From Thiomicrorhabdus indica (GTDB lineage Bacteria; Pseudomonadota; Gammaproteobacteria; Thiomicrospirales; Thiomicrospiraceae), in assembly GCF_004293625.1 (NCBI RefSeq), contig NZ_CP033040.1, forward strand, positions 868,001 to 932,000: 64,000 nt of DNA, in the 5' to 3' direction. The stretch's first letter is position 1; the number at the start of each line of letters is the position of its first letter. The notes under the pieces are model-generated. The model ran no database searches. It worked only from the letters and a program-made list of their open reading frames with translations, and was not told where the DNA came from. The position numbers and the translations under genes were made by a program. Of the stretch, positions 54,336 through 63,380 are shown in pieces.

Positions 54336-55838
54336 ATGAATCAAGTTGCTGATATTACCGATTTAACTTCCACAGAGTCAGAATACGAGGACATCGATTC
54401 GATTCTGAAGAAGAAGTTGAACTACCGTGAAGGCTTTGAAACTAAAACCAATGTTGAAACCTTTGATAAAGGAATCAATGAAGAGGTTGTGCGAGCGATT
54501 TCTGCGAAAAAGAATGAGCCGGACTGGATGCTTGAGTTTCGTTTAAAAGCGTTCCGTCACTGGGAAAAGATGAGCGAACCGCATTGGGCGAAAATGACTT
54601 ATGAGCCTTTGGATTATCAAGACTACTCCTATTACTCTGCACCTGAATGCAGTGCTTGTGGAGATGCGTGTGGGACCGAAGGAGATCAGGCGACAGATAT
54701 TGATCCAGAAGTTGCTAAGGCATTTGCGGAACTCGGTGTACCGATTGCCGGTGATGATGCTAATGTTGCTGTCGATGCGATTTTTGATTCGGTATCCATT
54801 TCGACCACTAAACGCGAAGATTTGGCAGAATTGGGTATTATTTTCTGTTCCTTTTCAGAAGCGGTTCACGACTACCCTGAGTTGGTGCAAAAATACCTAG
54901 GAACTGTGGTTCCATATCACGATAACTATTTTGCAGCGCTAAACTCAGCGGTGGCTTCCGATGGAACCTTTGTCTACATTCCTGAAAATGTTCGCTGTCC
55001 AATTGATTTGTCGACCTATTTCCGAATCAATGAAGCGAAAACCGGTCAGTTTGAACGTACAATTTTGATTGCCGATAAAGGTTCTTATGTCTCTTATTTA
55101 GAAGGGTGTTCAGCACCGGCACGTGATACCTATCAGTTGCATGCGGCAGTAGTTGAAGTCATTGTTCATGATGATGCCGAAGTAAAATACTCAACTGTTC
55201 AAAACTGGTATCCGGGGGATGAAGATTGCGAAGGTGGAATTTTGAACTTTGTAACCAAACGTGGGATTTGCGAGGGGAAAAACTCAAAACTTTCTTGGAC
55301 GCAAGCTGAAACCGGTTCAGCGATTACTTGGAAGTATCCAAGTTGTGTTTTGAAAGGTGATAACTCGATTGGTGAGTTTTATTCAGTGGCATTGACCAAT
55401 CGCCGTCAGCAAGCTGACACCGGAACTAAAATGATCCATATTGGTAAAAATACCAAAAGCACGATTATCTCGAAAGGTTTGTCAGCTGGGCATTCTGATA
55501 ACACTTATCGTGGTCAAGTTAAAATTTTGCCGAGTGCGGAGGGTGCACGAAATTTTACACAGTGTGATTCGATGCTGATTGGTGATAAATGTGGTGCGCA
55601 TACTTTCCCGTACATCGAAGTGGAAAATCCAACTGCACAGATTGAACATGAAGCAACGACATCTCGAATTGGTGAAGACCAGCTTTTCTATTGTCAACAG
55701 AGAGGCATTTCAGAGCAAGATGCGATTTCAATGATCGTAAATGGTTTCTGTAAAGAGGTTTTCTCAGAGTTACCGTTAGAGTTTGCACAAGAGGCCGAAG
55801 AATTATTAGCGATCAGCCTAGAAGGTTCCGTCGGCTAA
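54336..55838 (+). CDS. sufB: Fe-S cluster assembly scaffold SufB
   Basis: Scaffold subunit of the SufBCD complex for building iron-sulfur clusters. 500 residues; [49 protein letters not shown]-like text, [30 protein letters not shown]-like [16 protein letters not shown] and [18 protein letters not shown]. First gene of a sufBCDS run. sufA and sufE are not in the window. 160 nt of upstream sequence without a site I can name. Confidence 0.96.
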   Translation: MNQVADITDLTSTESEYEDIDSILKKKLNYREGFETKTNVETFDKGINEEVVRAISAKKNEPDWMLEFRLKAFRHWEKMSEPHWAKMTYEPLDYQDYSYYSAPECSACGDACGTEGDQATDIDPEVAKAFAELGVPIAGDDANVAVDAIFDSVSISTTKREDLAELGIIFCSFSEAVHDYPELVQKYLGTVVPYHDNYFAALNSAVASDGTFVYIPENVRCPIDLSTYFRINEAKTGQFERTILIADKGSYVSYLEGCSAPARDTYQLHAAVVEVIVHDDAEVKYSTVQNWYPGDEDCEGGILNFVTKRGICEGKNSKLSWTQAETGSAITWKYPSCVLKGDNSIGEFYSVALTNRRQQADTGTKMIHIGKNTKSTIISKGLSAGHSDNTYRGQVKILPSAEGARNFTQCDSMLIGDKCGAHTFPYIEVENPTAQIEHEATTSRIGEDQLFYCQQRGISEQDAISMIVNGFCKEVFSELPLEFAQEAEELLAISLEGSVG

Positions 55839-55974
55839 GATGCTTTTCAAAGCGTCGTTTCAGGGAAATAGGGCTAGCTTGATGAAATGAAAAGTAGTGG
55901 TCTAACTTCTCAGTAAATGCCAACCATTACTGGCAAATAGAATGTAAAAGAATTTTAAAGACAGGTTTTAACAA

Positions 55975-56739
55975 ATGTTATTGAATATCCAAAATGTACA
56001 AGCGCAGGTCGAAGAGACTGAAAAACAAATTTTGAAAGGCTTAAATCTGCAAATTAATCCAGGTGAAGTTCACGCAATTATGGGGCCAAATGGTGCAGGG
56101 AAAAGTACTTTAGCGAGTGTTTTAGCTGGTCGTGATGATTATGAAGTTACTGGTGGTTCAGTTGAGTTTGATGGTGAAGATTTACTGGAGCTTGACCCCG
56201 AAGAGCGCGCGCGAAAAGGTATGTTTTTGGCGTTCCAATATCCTGTTGAGATTCCCGGTGTTTCAAACAAGCTGTTTATGCAAACGGCGGTAAATGCTAA
56301 ACGTGAAGAAGCGGGGCTTGAGCCTTTCGATATGTTCGAGTTTGATGAATATGCACAAGAAAAAATTGATTTATTGCAAATGCGGTCAGATTTAATGGAG
56401 CGCTCCGTAAATGTTGGCTTTTCCGGTGGTGAGAAAAAGCGTAATGATATTTTCCAAATGGCATTGTTAGAGCCAAAGCTTTGCATTATGGATGAAACAG
56501 ATTCAGGGTTGGATATTGATGCTTTACGTTTGGTCGCAAACGGTGTAAACACGCTTCGTTCAGAGGAGCGCAGCTTTATTGTAGTGACTCACTACCAGCG
56601 TCTCTTGGACTATATTAAGCCTGACTTCGTTCACGTTTTATACGATGGTCGTATTGTTGAGTCTGGAACTTATGATTTGGCGCTTGAACTGGAAAAAACC
56701 GGTTATGACGCAATTATTCAAAAACACCAAAACAATTAA
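55975..56739 (+). CDS. sufC: Fe-S assembly ATPase SufC
   Basis: ABC-type ATPase of the Suf complex. 254 residues. Walker A GPNGAGKSTL near residue 40, Q-loop region AFQYPVEIPG, signature FSGGEKKRNDIFQ and Walker B CIMDETDSGLDIDAL, all standard. A GCCAAC-like gap of 136 nt separates it from sufB. Confidence 0.97.
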   Translation: MLLNIQNVQAQVEETEKQILKGLNLQINPGEVHAIMGPNGAGKSTLASVLAGRDDYEVTGGSVEFDGEDLLELDPEERARKGMFLAFQYPVEIPGVSNKLFMQTAVNAKREEAGLEPFDMFEFDEYAQEKIDLLQMRSDLMERSVNVGFSGGEKKRNDIFQMALLEPKLCIMDETDSGLDIDALRLVANGVNTLRSEERSFIVVTHYQRLLDYIKPDFVHVLYDGRIVESGTYDLALELEKTGYDAIIQKHQNN

Positions 56740-56753
56740 TTGAGGTGTTAAGA

Positions 56754-58097
56754 ATGGCGATAAAAAAACTATCTCCCGTCGCGCTGGCTACGCGTGACTT
56801 TTACCTGCGACAAGCGGATGAATTGATTGCTAAAGAGTCAAGTGATACCTTAAAAACGATTCGAAATGCAGCAAAACTGATGTTTAAGGAACAGGCATTT
56901 CCAACGCAAAAAGACGAACATTGGCAGTACACGCGACTTGCACAATTTGTACAAAAATCATTTGATTCTTTGCAGACCGCGCATGTACCAAATATAGATT
57001 TGCATGCATATATGCCTGATTTTGCGGTTGTGAAAGTGGTATTTGTAGATGGCTGGTTTAGTGAGACCTTGTCAGATGACCTTTCTGTTTTACCGGCCGG
57101 TGTCTCTTTGGAACCGATGACAGACACTTTAAGTGATAGCACTGGCGTTGCACACGTGTTCAATAATGAAGAAACGATTTTGCAAGAGCCAATGGCTACC
57201 ATGAACTCAATGTTGATGACTGATGGTTACTATCTGCAAGTTTCTCAAAATAAGGCGGTTGAAACACCATTACTGGTATTGCATTTGCAAACGCAAAGCG
57301 GCCACATGAGTGCGTTACGCAATAAAGTGGTGGTGGGCGAAAACGCTGAAGTGACATTGCTTGAGCGTTATGTTTCTTTGGTTGATGATGACAGTGCCTG
57401 TACTAATGTGGTAACCGAAATTGATGTGGCGAAAAATGCCCTCGTTAAGCAGGTGATTTTGCAGCAGCAATTCCATGATGCCTACTACTTTAATAACCAG
57501 TTTATTACCCAAGCGGAAAACTCAAATTTCCAAACACTGTTCGCCTCAAGTGGAAGTTGGATTGCGCGTCACCAAAACCATCTGAAAATGGATGGCGAGC
57601 ACATTGAAAATTCGCAAAACAGTGCCTGTGTTGCTAAAGGAAAACAAACGGTTGATTCTCGTAGCTTTACTGAACACAACCAAGAATGGGGTGTGTCACG
57701 CCAGTTGCATAAATATGTTTTGGATGATCAATCGATTGGTGTCTTTGATGGCATGATCCGCGTTGATCGTAAAGCACAAAAAACCGATGGACAAATGGAT
57801 AACAAGAATTTGGTTTTGTCGCATCAGGCGAAAATGAATACCAAGCCTCAGCTAGAAATTTATGCTGATGATGTAGCGTGTTCACATGGTTCTGCAACCG
57901 GTCAGATTGATGAGAAACAGGTGTTTTATCTCCAAGCACGAGGGATTTCACGAACGGATGCAGTTCAGATGATTACCAAGGCGTTTTTACTGGAACCTGT
58001 GGAAGATATTGCTAGCAATGAGATTCGTCAATGGATTACCAAAGAGATGACCACCGCATTAAACGCTACTCATATTGCGCAAGCGCATCTAGGGTAA
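56754..58097 (+). CDS. sufD: Fe-S assembly protein SufD
   Basis: 447 residues from ATG 56754 (GAGGTG site; the frame opens at 56745). It shares SufB's right-handed beta-helix core: HQNHLKMDGEHIENSQNSACVAKGKQ, SHQAKMNTKPQLEIYADDVACSHGSATGQID and FYLQARGISRTDA. Only 14 nt from sufC. The palindrome at 57092 encodes LPAGVSLEP in the N-terminal half. Confidence 0.95.
   Translation: MAIKKLSPVALATRDFYLRQADELIAKESSDTLKTIRNAAKLMFKEQAFPTQKDEHWQYTRLAQFVQKSFDSLQTAHVPNIDLHAYMPDFAVVKVVFVDGWFSETLSDDLSVLPAGVSLEPMTDTLSDSTGVAHVFNNEETILQEPMATMNSMLMTDGYYLQVSQNKAVETPLLVLHLQTQSGHMSALRNKVVVGENAEVTLLERYVSLVDDDSACTNVVTEIDVAKNALVKQVILQQQFHDAYYFNNQFITQAENSNFQTLFASSGSWIARHQNHLKMDGEHIENSQNSACVAKGKQTVDSRSFTEHNQEWGVSRQLHKYVLDDQSIGVFDGMIRVDRKAQKTDGQMDNKNLVLSHQAKMNTKPQLEIYADDVACSHGSATGQIDEKQVFYLQARGISRTDAVQMITKAFLLEPVEDIASNEIRQWITKEMTTALNATHIAQAHLG
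57092..57101. repeat. ACCGGCCGGT palindrome, copy in sufD
   Basis: Exact copy read as PAG (LPAGVS), preceded by TTTT (RA-type tail on the minus strand). Confidence 0.95.
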
Positions 58098-58136
58098 CTT
58101 TTTATTTCCAGATACTTTATCTTAAAGGAACCTCCT

Positions 58137-59354
58137 ATGCCGGATTTTGATCAAATTCGTCAACAATTCCCGATTTTGCAACAGACTGAAAATGGCCAGC
58201 CATTGGTCTATCTGGATAATGGTGCGACTTCTCAAAAACCATTAAAGGTGATTGAGACCATCGAGCGTTATTATCGGGTGCAAAACGCGAATGTACATCG
58301 TGGCGTTTATGGTTTAAGCGAGCGTGCGACTGAGTTGTATGAAGGGGCTCGTGAAAAAGTTCGTGGTTTCTTAAATGCCAAATCGACCAAAGAAATTGTC
58401 TTTGTTCGAGGCGTGACCGAAGCCGTTAATTTAGTGGCGCAGTCGTGGGCAAGAACCTTTTTAAAAGCAGGCGATGAGGTTCTAATCACGGAAATGGAAC
58501 ACCATTCCAATATTGTGCCTTGGCAGTTATTGCGTGAGCAGATCGGTATTCGTTTACGTGTTTTGCCGATGAACGATAAGGGTGAAGTCTGTTTGGGTGC
58601 GATGGCCGATATGGTCAATGAACATACAAAACTAGTCTCTGTTACCCATATGTCGAATGCGCTTGGTACGATTAATGACGTCAAAAGAATGTGTGAAATT
58701 GCCCATTCGGTGGGTGCTAAGTTTATGGCCGACGGTGCGCAAGCTACGGCGCATTTAAAGGTTGATGTGCAAGATATTGATTGTGATTTCTATGCACTGT
58801 CTGGACACAAAATGTATGGGCCAACTGGTATTGGGGTTCTGTATGCCAAGGAAGAGTTGCTTGAAGCCATGCCGCCTTATCAGGGTGGAGGCGATATGAT
58901 TTATTCGGTAACCTTTGATTCCACCGAGTTTAATGTTCTGCCTTATAAATTTGAAGCGGGCACACCAAATATTGCCGGCGGCATTGGTTTAGGTGCGGCA
59001 GTGGATTTCTTGCAGGAGCTTGGTATGGATAAAGTTGCTGCGTATGAAGATGAATTGTTGCATTATGCTACCAACCAGCTTAAACAAATTGAGGGGTTGC
59101 GCATTATTGGCGAGGCGGAGAGAAAAGGTGGGGTAATCTCCTTTATTATCGATGATATTCATCCGCATGATATGGCGACTTTAATGGATCAAGATGGCAT
59201 TTGCGTTCGTGCTTCCCATCATTGCGCTATGCCTGTTATGCAGCACTTCAAAGTCCCTTCAACGGTTCGAGCTTCTTTCGGTGTCTACAATAATTTTGAT
59301 GACATTGATCGTTTAATTGCTTCTATTGAAGAGTCTAAAGAGATGTTACTTTAA
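58137..59354 (+). CDS. sufS: Cysteine desulfurase SufS
   Basis: PLP enzyme that mobilises sulfur from cysteine for Fe-S clusters. 405 residues. YLDNGATSQKP near residue 24, EMEHHSNIVPW, PLP Lys225 in SGHKMYGPTG and the persulfide Cys363 in RASHHCAMPVM (usually RAGHHC). Group II enzymes of this sort normally need SufE or SufU to take the sulfur; neither is visible here. Confidence 0.96.
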   Translation: MPDFDQIRQQFPILQQTENGQPLVYLDNGATSQKPLKVIETIERYYRVQNANVHRGVYGLSERATELYEGAREKVRGFLNAKSTKEIVFVRGVTEAVNLVAQSWARTFLKAGDEVLITEMEHHSNIVPWQLLREQIGIRLRVLPMNDKGEVCLGAMADMVNEHTKLVSVTHMSNALGTINDVKRMCEIAHSVGAKFMADGAQATAHLKVDVQDIDCDFYALSGHKMYGPTGIGVLYAKEELLEAMPPYQGGGDMIYSVTFDSTEFNVLPYKFEAGTPNIAGGIGLGAAVDFLQELGMDKVAAYEDELLHYATNQLKQIEGLRIIGEAERKGGVISFIIDDIHPHDMATLMDQDGICVRASHHCAMPVMQHFKVPSTVRASFGVYNNFDDIDRLIASIEESKEMLL

Positions 59355-59501
59355 ATCGCCATTAACGGTGTTGAAGCGTTATTAGAATCGTATGCACCAT
59401 TTGTGACTTAACGCGTACTTATGTGAAAACTATGCCATGGAGGTCATAATTTCATCGAAAATTCGAGTATGATAATTTCTACTTAGAATGATGGGTACTT
59501 T

Positions 59502-59894
59502 ATGACTATGGTTGATCAAAATCTTACAAAAAAACCTTCCTCCTCTCAGGATTTAGACAACAAACCATTTGATTGGATTCAGTTAGAGCTAGTCCCCTTA
59601 CCACATTGCCAAAATGAATTTGAAACTTTACTGGTTTGGTGGAATCCGGATCAGCGTCAAATTGTTGGTGAAAAAGCTGAGTTGGTAAAAAGCTTTATCC
59701 ACCAGGCAATGGAAAAAGGTGCGAGTGGTCCAAATGAATCGGTTGAATTAAATGATCCTCTCTCAAAGCCAACCGAATTAGCAGCGATTTTAGGGCAATA
59801 TTTTTGGGTCATTCCTCAGCCGGTTAGGGAGCCGGGGAATGATTTAGATTCTTCTCTCGAAACAGCAATGACAGAACCACACAGTGTTCAGTAA
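59502..59894 (+). CDS. Hypothetical protein between sufS and murC
   Basis: A 130-residue soluble, acidic protein that I do not recognise. Its middle reads PLPHCQNEFETLLVWWNPDQRQIVGEKAELVKSFIHQAME, with one Cys followed by Gln. SufE carries its sulfur-accepting Cys in a GCQ motif, but the rest does not match well. Termini are disordered in appearance. No ribosome-binding site of note. Whether it belongs to the suf operon is uncertain. Confidence 0.5.
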   Translation: MTMVDQNLTKKPSSSQDLDNKPFDWIQLELVPLPHCQNEFETLLVWWNPDQRQIVGEKAELVKSFIHQAMEKGASGPNESVELNDPLSKPTELAAILGQYFWVIPQPVREPGNDLDSSLETAMTEPHSVQ

Positions 59895-60062
59895 ATAATA
59901 GACATGTTCATATGCTATTTCCAAAGTTTTCTTTAGAAGGTTTGTGCTAGTTTAAGCAAATAAATCGGTTCTTTTAAGGTCTTTAGCAGAGAAATCTCTT
60001 CACTCGATTATCTGTATTCGATTATCATTATGCCCTTTAAAGTTTCGTAAAGATTGGTTTGA

Positions 60063-61469
60063 ATGAAAGATCAAGTTAAGCAAATTCACTTTGTCGGTAT
60101 TGGTGGTGTCGGTATGGCCGGTATTGCTGAAGTTTGTCTCAATTTAGGTTTTGGCGTCAGCGGATCTGATATTCGAACTAATCCTACCGTTACCCATCTC
60201 CAGTCGCAGGGGGCGGAAGTTCAGTTAGGGCATGATGCAAATCTTGTTAAAACGGCTGATGTTGTTGTGGTTTCTACTGCTATTTCCAAAGATAACAATG
60301 AAGTGGTTTGGGCAAAAGAACAACGAATTCCCGTCATTCCTAGAGCCGAAATGCTAGCAGAGCTGATGAGGATGCGTTTTGGTGTTGCAATTGCTGGCAC
60401 GCATGGAAAAACGACGACGACAAGTTTGAGTGCAGCTGTATTGACACAAGGTGGGTTAGATCCAACGTTTGTTATAGGTGGCAAGCTCAATCAGTTTGGT
60501 TCAAATGCAAGATTGGGATCTGGTAAATTTCTCCTAGCAGAAGCGGATGAATCGGATGCCTCTTTTTTGCATCTTTCGCCGATGATTTCTGTGGTCACCA
60601 ACATCGATGAAGATCATATGGAAACTTATCAGGGTGACTATGCCAATCTGGAGAAAACATTTGTTGAATTCATTCATCGTTTGCCATTTTATGGCATGGC
60701 AATTTTGTGTTTAGATGATGAAAACGTTCGAAATTTAATTCCTAAATTGAGCCGTAAAGTGACAACTTATGGAACTCATGACGAAGCGGATATTCGTGCA
60801 ATAAATATTGAACCTCAAGGTTTATCGATGCATTTTAGAGTTGAATCTGAAGAATATGAAGACTTTGATGTTGAGTTGAATATTCCTGGGAAACATAATG
60901 TATTGAATGCTCTGGCCTCTATCACGATAGCTTTGCAACAAGGTGTTGCCATTTCCTCCATTCAAACAGCATTGAAAGAGTTTGGTGGTGTCGGTAGACG
61001 TTTTGAAGTGTATCCTCATCGACAAATTGGTTCTCAAAATGTAACTTTAGTCGATGATTATGGCCATCATCCCACAGAACTTTTAGCGACAATTGAGACT
61101 GCTCGTAATGCCTTTCCCGAAAAACGACTTGTATTAGTGTTCCAGCCTCATCGCTACAGTCGAACTAGAGATCTATTTGATGAATTTGTCGCCGCTTTGC
61201 TTAAAGCCGATTTGATCATTTTGACAGAGGTGTATGCAGCGGGAGAAACTCCGTTACCAGCTTTTGATTCAAAATCTCTACTTCAAGCGTTACGTATGCG
61301 TGGTGGTCAAGGGATTTATAGTGAAAACTTTGAATCACTCGAGCAGATTATGACAGAAAGTCTTCACCTGGATGATGTTGTGCTCGTTATGGGGGCCGGT
61401 GATATAGGTCAGGTCTCCAAGAAATGGATTCAACAAATGCTCCCACAATCGCCATTGGATTTGGCTTAA
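60063..61469 (+). CDS. murC: UDP-N-acetylmuramate:L-alanine ligase
   Basis: Adds L-Ala, the first residue of the stem peptide. 468 residues. HFVGIGGVGMAGIAEV at the start, ATP loop IAGTHGKTTTTSL near residue 110, EADESDASFLHL, NIDEDHMETY and DDYGHHPTEL. Its usual partner murB, which should follow, is absent: ddlB is next. First gene of the second dcw block; no clear ribosome-binding site before the ATG. Confidence 0.96.
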   Translation: MKDQVKQIHFVGIGGVGMAGIAEVCLNLGFGVSGSDIRTNPTVTHLQSQGAEVQLGHDANLVKTADVVVVSTAISKDNNEVVWAKEQRIPVIPRAEMLAELMRMRFGVAIAGTHGKTTTTSLSAAVLTQGGLDPTFVIGGKLNQFGSNARLGSGKFLLAEADESDASFLHLSPMISVVTNIDEDHMETYQGDYANLEKTFVEFIHRLPFYGMAILCLDDENVRNLIPKLSRKVTTYGTHDEADIRAINIEPQGLSMHFRVESEEYEDFDVELNIPGKHNVLNALASITIALQQGVAISSIQTALKEFGGVGRRFEVYPHRQIGSQNVTLVDDYGHHPTELLATIETARNAFPEKRLVLVFQPHRYSRTRDLFDEFVAALLKADLIILTEVYAAGETPLPAFDSKSLLQALRMRGGQGIYSENFESLEQIMTESLHLDDVVLVMGAGDIGQVSKKWIQQMLPQSPLDLA

Positions 61470-61551
61470 GTGCCGTTATTGAAGTTACTTGTGTATTGAG
61501 TTATTTAATTCAATAAAGTGTTTACAGTATTAACAAAAGGTCTTCACCCTA

Positions 61552-62487
61552 ATGCAAGAAAAACCCTCTGAAACCCAGATAATCAAACAATATGGGCATG
61601 TTGCCGTTTTGATGGGAGGAAAAGCGGCAGAGCGAGAAATTTCATTAAAAAGTGGGCGCGCAGTTTGCCAAGCATTGATCTCTAAAGGGGTTGATGCAAA
61701 AGCGGTTGATGTAAAATCCCTCAAGGATTTGCAAGCGTTAAGTGGTAAATATGATCGAGTGTTTGTCGCGCTTCATGGGCGTTGGGGAGAAGACGGCGTT
61801 GTTCAGGCGATCTTGCAGGATATTGGGCTCCCTTTTACGGGAAGTGAAATGGCTGCATGTGCTCTTGGAATGGATAAGCTTCGCTGTAAATGGTTATGGA
61901 TGGGAGCAGGTCTCCCAACCCCCAAATTCCAGTGGATTACGCCGAATCATCCAATTGACTACGATAATTTTGATATCCCGTTTCCGGTCATGGTAAAACC
62001 TTCTCATGAAGGCTCTAGTATTGGAATTAGCAAAGCAAATGATATCGCACAGCTCAAGCAATCCGTAATCGATGCACAGAAATATGATTCTGAAGTGTTA
62101 ATCGAGCAATGGATTTCAGGGGAAGAGTATACCTGTGGCATTTTAGATGGCATGCCGTTACCGATGATAAAGCTACAAACAAGTCACGACTTTTATGATT
62201 ATGAAGCAAAATATCAATCAAATGACACACAATATCTGTGTCCATGTGGTTTGAATGAAGAAACTGAAAAATCGATTCAGGCGATTGCCCTGAAAGCATT
62301 TAATACTGTTGGCTTAAAGGATTGGGGGCGAGTGGATTTTATGATTGATGAACAAGGTCAAGCTTGGTTAATTGAAATTAACACCATTCCTGGCATGACC
62401 GACCACAGTTTGGTTCCGATGGCAGCACAACAGCATGGAATTGAATTTTCTGACTTGGTATTACGTATTTTAAAAACCACTTTGTAG
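61552..62487 (+). CDS. ddlB: D-alanine:D-alanine ligase
   Basis: Makes the D-Ala-D-Ala dipeptide used by MurF. 311 residues. VLMGGKAAEREISLKSG near residue 20, ALHGRWGEDGVVQAIL, an ATP-grasp PVMVKPSHEGSSIGISKA segment and a metal site WLIEINTIPGMTDHSLVP. ddl between murC and ftsQ matches the gammaproteobacterial dcw order. Confidence 0.96.
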   Translation: MQEKPSETQIIKQYGHVAVLMGGKAAEREISLKSGRAVCQALISKGVDAKAVDVKSLKDLQALSGKYDRVFVALHGRWGEDGVVQAILQDIGLPFTGSEMAACALGMDKLRCKWLWMGAGLPTPKFQWITPNHPIDYDNFDIPFPVMVKPSHEGSSIGISKANDIAQLKQSVIDAQKYDSEVLIEQWISGEEYTCGILDGMPLPMIKLQTSHDFYDYEAKYQSNDTQYLCPCGLNEETEKSIQAIALKAFNTVGLKDWGRVDFMIDEQGQAWLIEINTIPGMTDHSLVPMAAQQHGIEFSDLVLRILKTTL

Positions 62488-62542
62488 AAGTTATTCAAAT
62501 CAGTAGGTACTTAAGACTTTTTAGTCACTTTCAATAAACCTT

Positions 62543-62552
62543 ACCGGCCGGT
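62543..62552. repeat. ACCGGCCGGT palindrome in the ftsQ ribosome-binding region
   Basis: Exact copy whose right end (GGTGAA) lies six bases before the ftsQ ATG and can serve as the ribosome-binding site. The symmetrical core could fold on itself in the mRNA and mask it. Confidence 0.9.
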
Positions 62553-62558
62553 GAATTT

Positions 62559-63308
62559 ATGACAAACGTTTTTTACAAAAACGCGGCACTTTTTCGAAAA
62601 ATATTTTGGGGCGTAGTTATTTTGCTGCTGTTGAGTGGTTTAGTGGCTTGGCAACTTTCAGAAAAGCGTTTAACGGACTCTTCGGGGGAACAAAGTTGGT
62701 TTTCTTACCCTCTTGCTGACTATGAAATCTTGACGCAAACTAAGCAAGTCAACCGTGAACAAATTGACGAAGTTCTTAAACCTTATATTGGGCAATCCTT
62801 TTGGGACTTACCGTTACCAGAAATTCAATCAAAGTTAATGCGTTTGGATTGGGTTGTCAGTGCAAAAGTCTCCAGAAATTGGCCTGATTTATTAGGCGTG
62901 GTAATTACTGAACAAGAGGCCATTGCACGGTGGGGAGAAAATGGACTGGTGAATCAGTCTGGAGAAGTGTTTTATCCAACAAGTATGGACGGTTATGATG
63001 ATTATGTTTTGCTTGATGGAGACTTGCAGTTTGCGGTTTTGGTCTCACAGCGTTTTTCTGAAATTGCACCGCTTTTCTCCCAACATGATTTATGGATTGA
63101 ATCGTTGGTGTTACTTGATGAACAGGTTTGGGAATTACAAATTTTTCAAGGTCCATTAATTCGTTTTTCCGAAGGTGTTTGGCGAGAAGAAATTGAACGT
63201 TTTTTACTCGCTTATCCAGAGCTTAAATCGGATTTTAGAAATTCAGCAGTCTATTATGATTTGCGCTATAGTAATGGTTTTGTAATGAAGCCAAACAAAA
63301 CAAATTAA
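62559..63308 (+). CDS. ftsQ: Cell division protein FtsQ
   Basis: Bitopic division protein that gathers FtsB and FtsL. 249 residues. One membrane segment near 17-33, a POTRA domain (VNREQIDEVLKPYIGQSFWDLPLPEIQSKLMRLDWVVSAKVSRNWP) and the beta domain with EQEAIARWGENGLVNQSGEVF. The only ribosome-binding candidate is the GGTG of a palindrome. Confidence 0.92.
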   Translation: MTNVFYKNAALFRKIFWGVVILLLLSGLVAWQLSEKRLTDSSGEQSWFSYPLADYEILTQTKQVNREQIDEVLKPYIGQSFWDLPLPEIQSKLMRLDWVVSAKVSRNWPDLLGVVITEQEAIARWGENGLVNQSGEVFYPTSMDGYDDYVLLDGDLQFAVLVSQRFSEIAPLFSQHDLWIESLVLLDEQVWELQIFQGPLIRFSEGVWREEIERFLLAYPELKSDFRNSAVYYDLRYSNGFVMKPNKTN

Positions 63309-63380
63309 AAACAAAATCTCTCAGAAAAAGTGCTTTGAACTGAACCAGTCATAGACTCGAAAGAAAAGATAGGGAAGGGT

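Noticed and set aside
41137-59894. Genomic island inside the dcw cluster
   Set aside because: No integrase, tRNA or flanking direct repeats; the contents are housekeeping genes with ordinary codon use.
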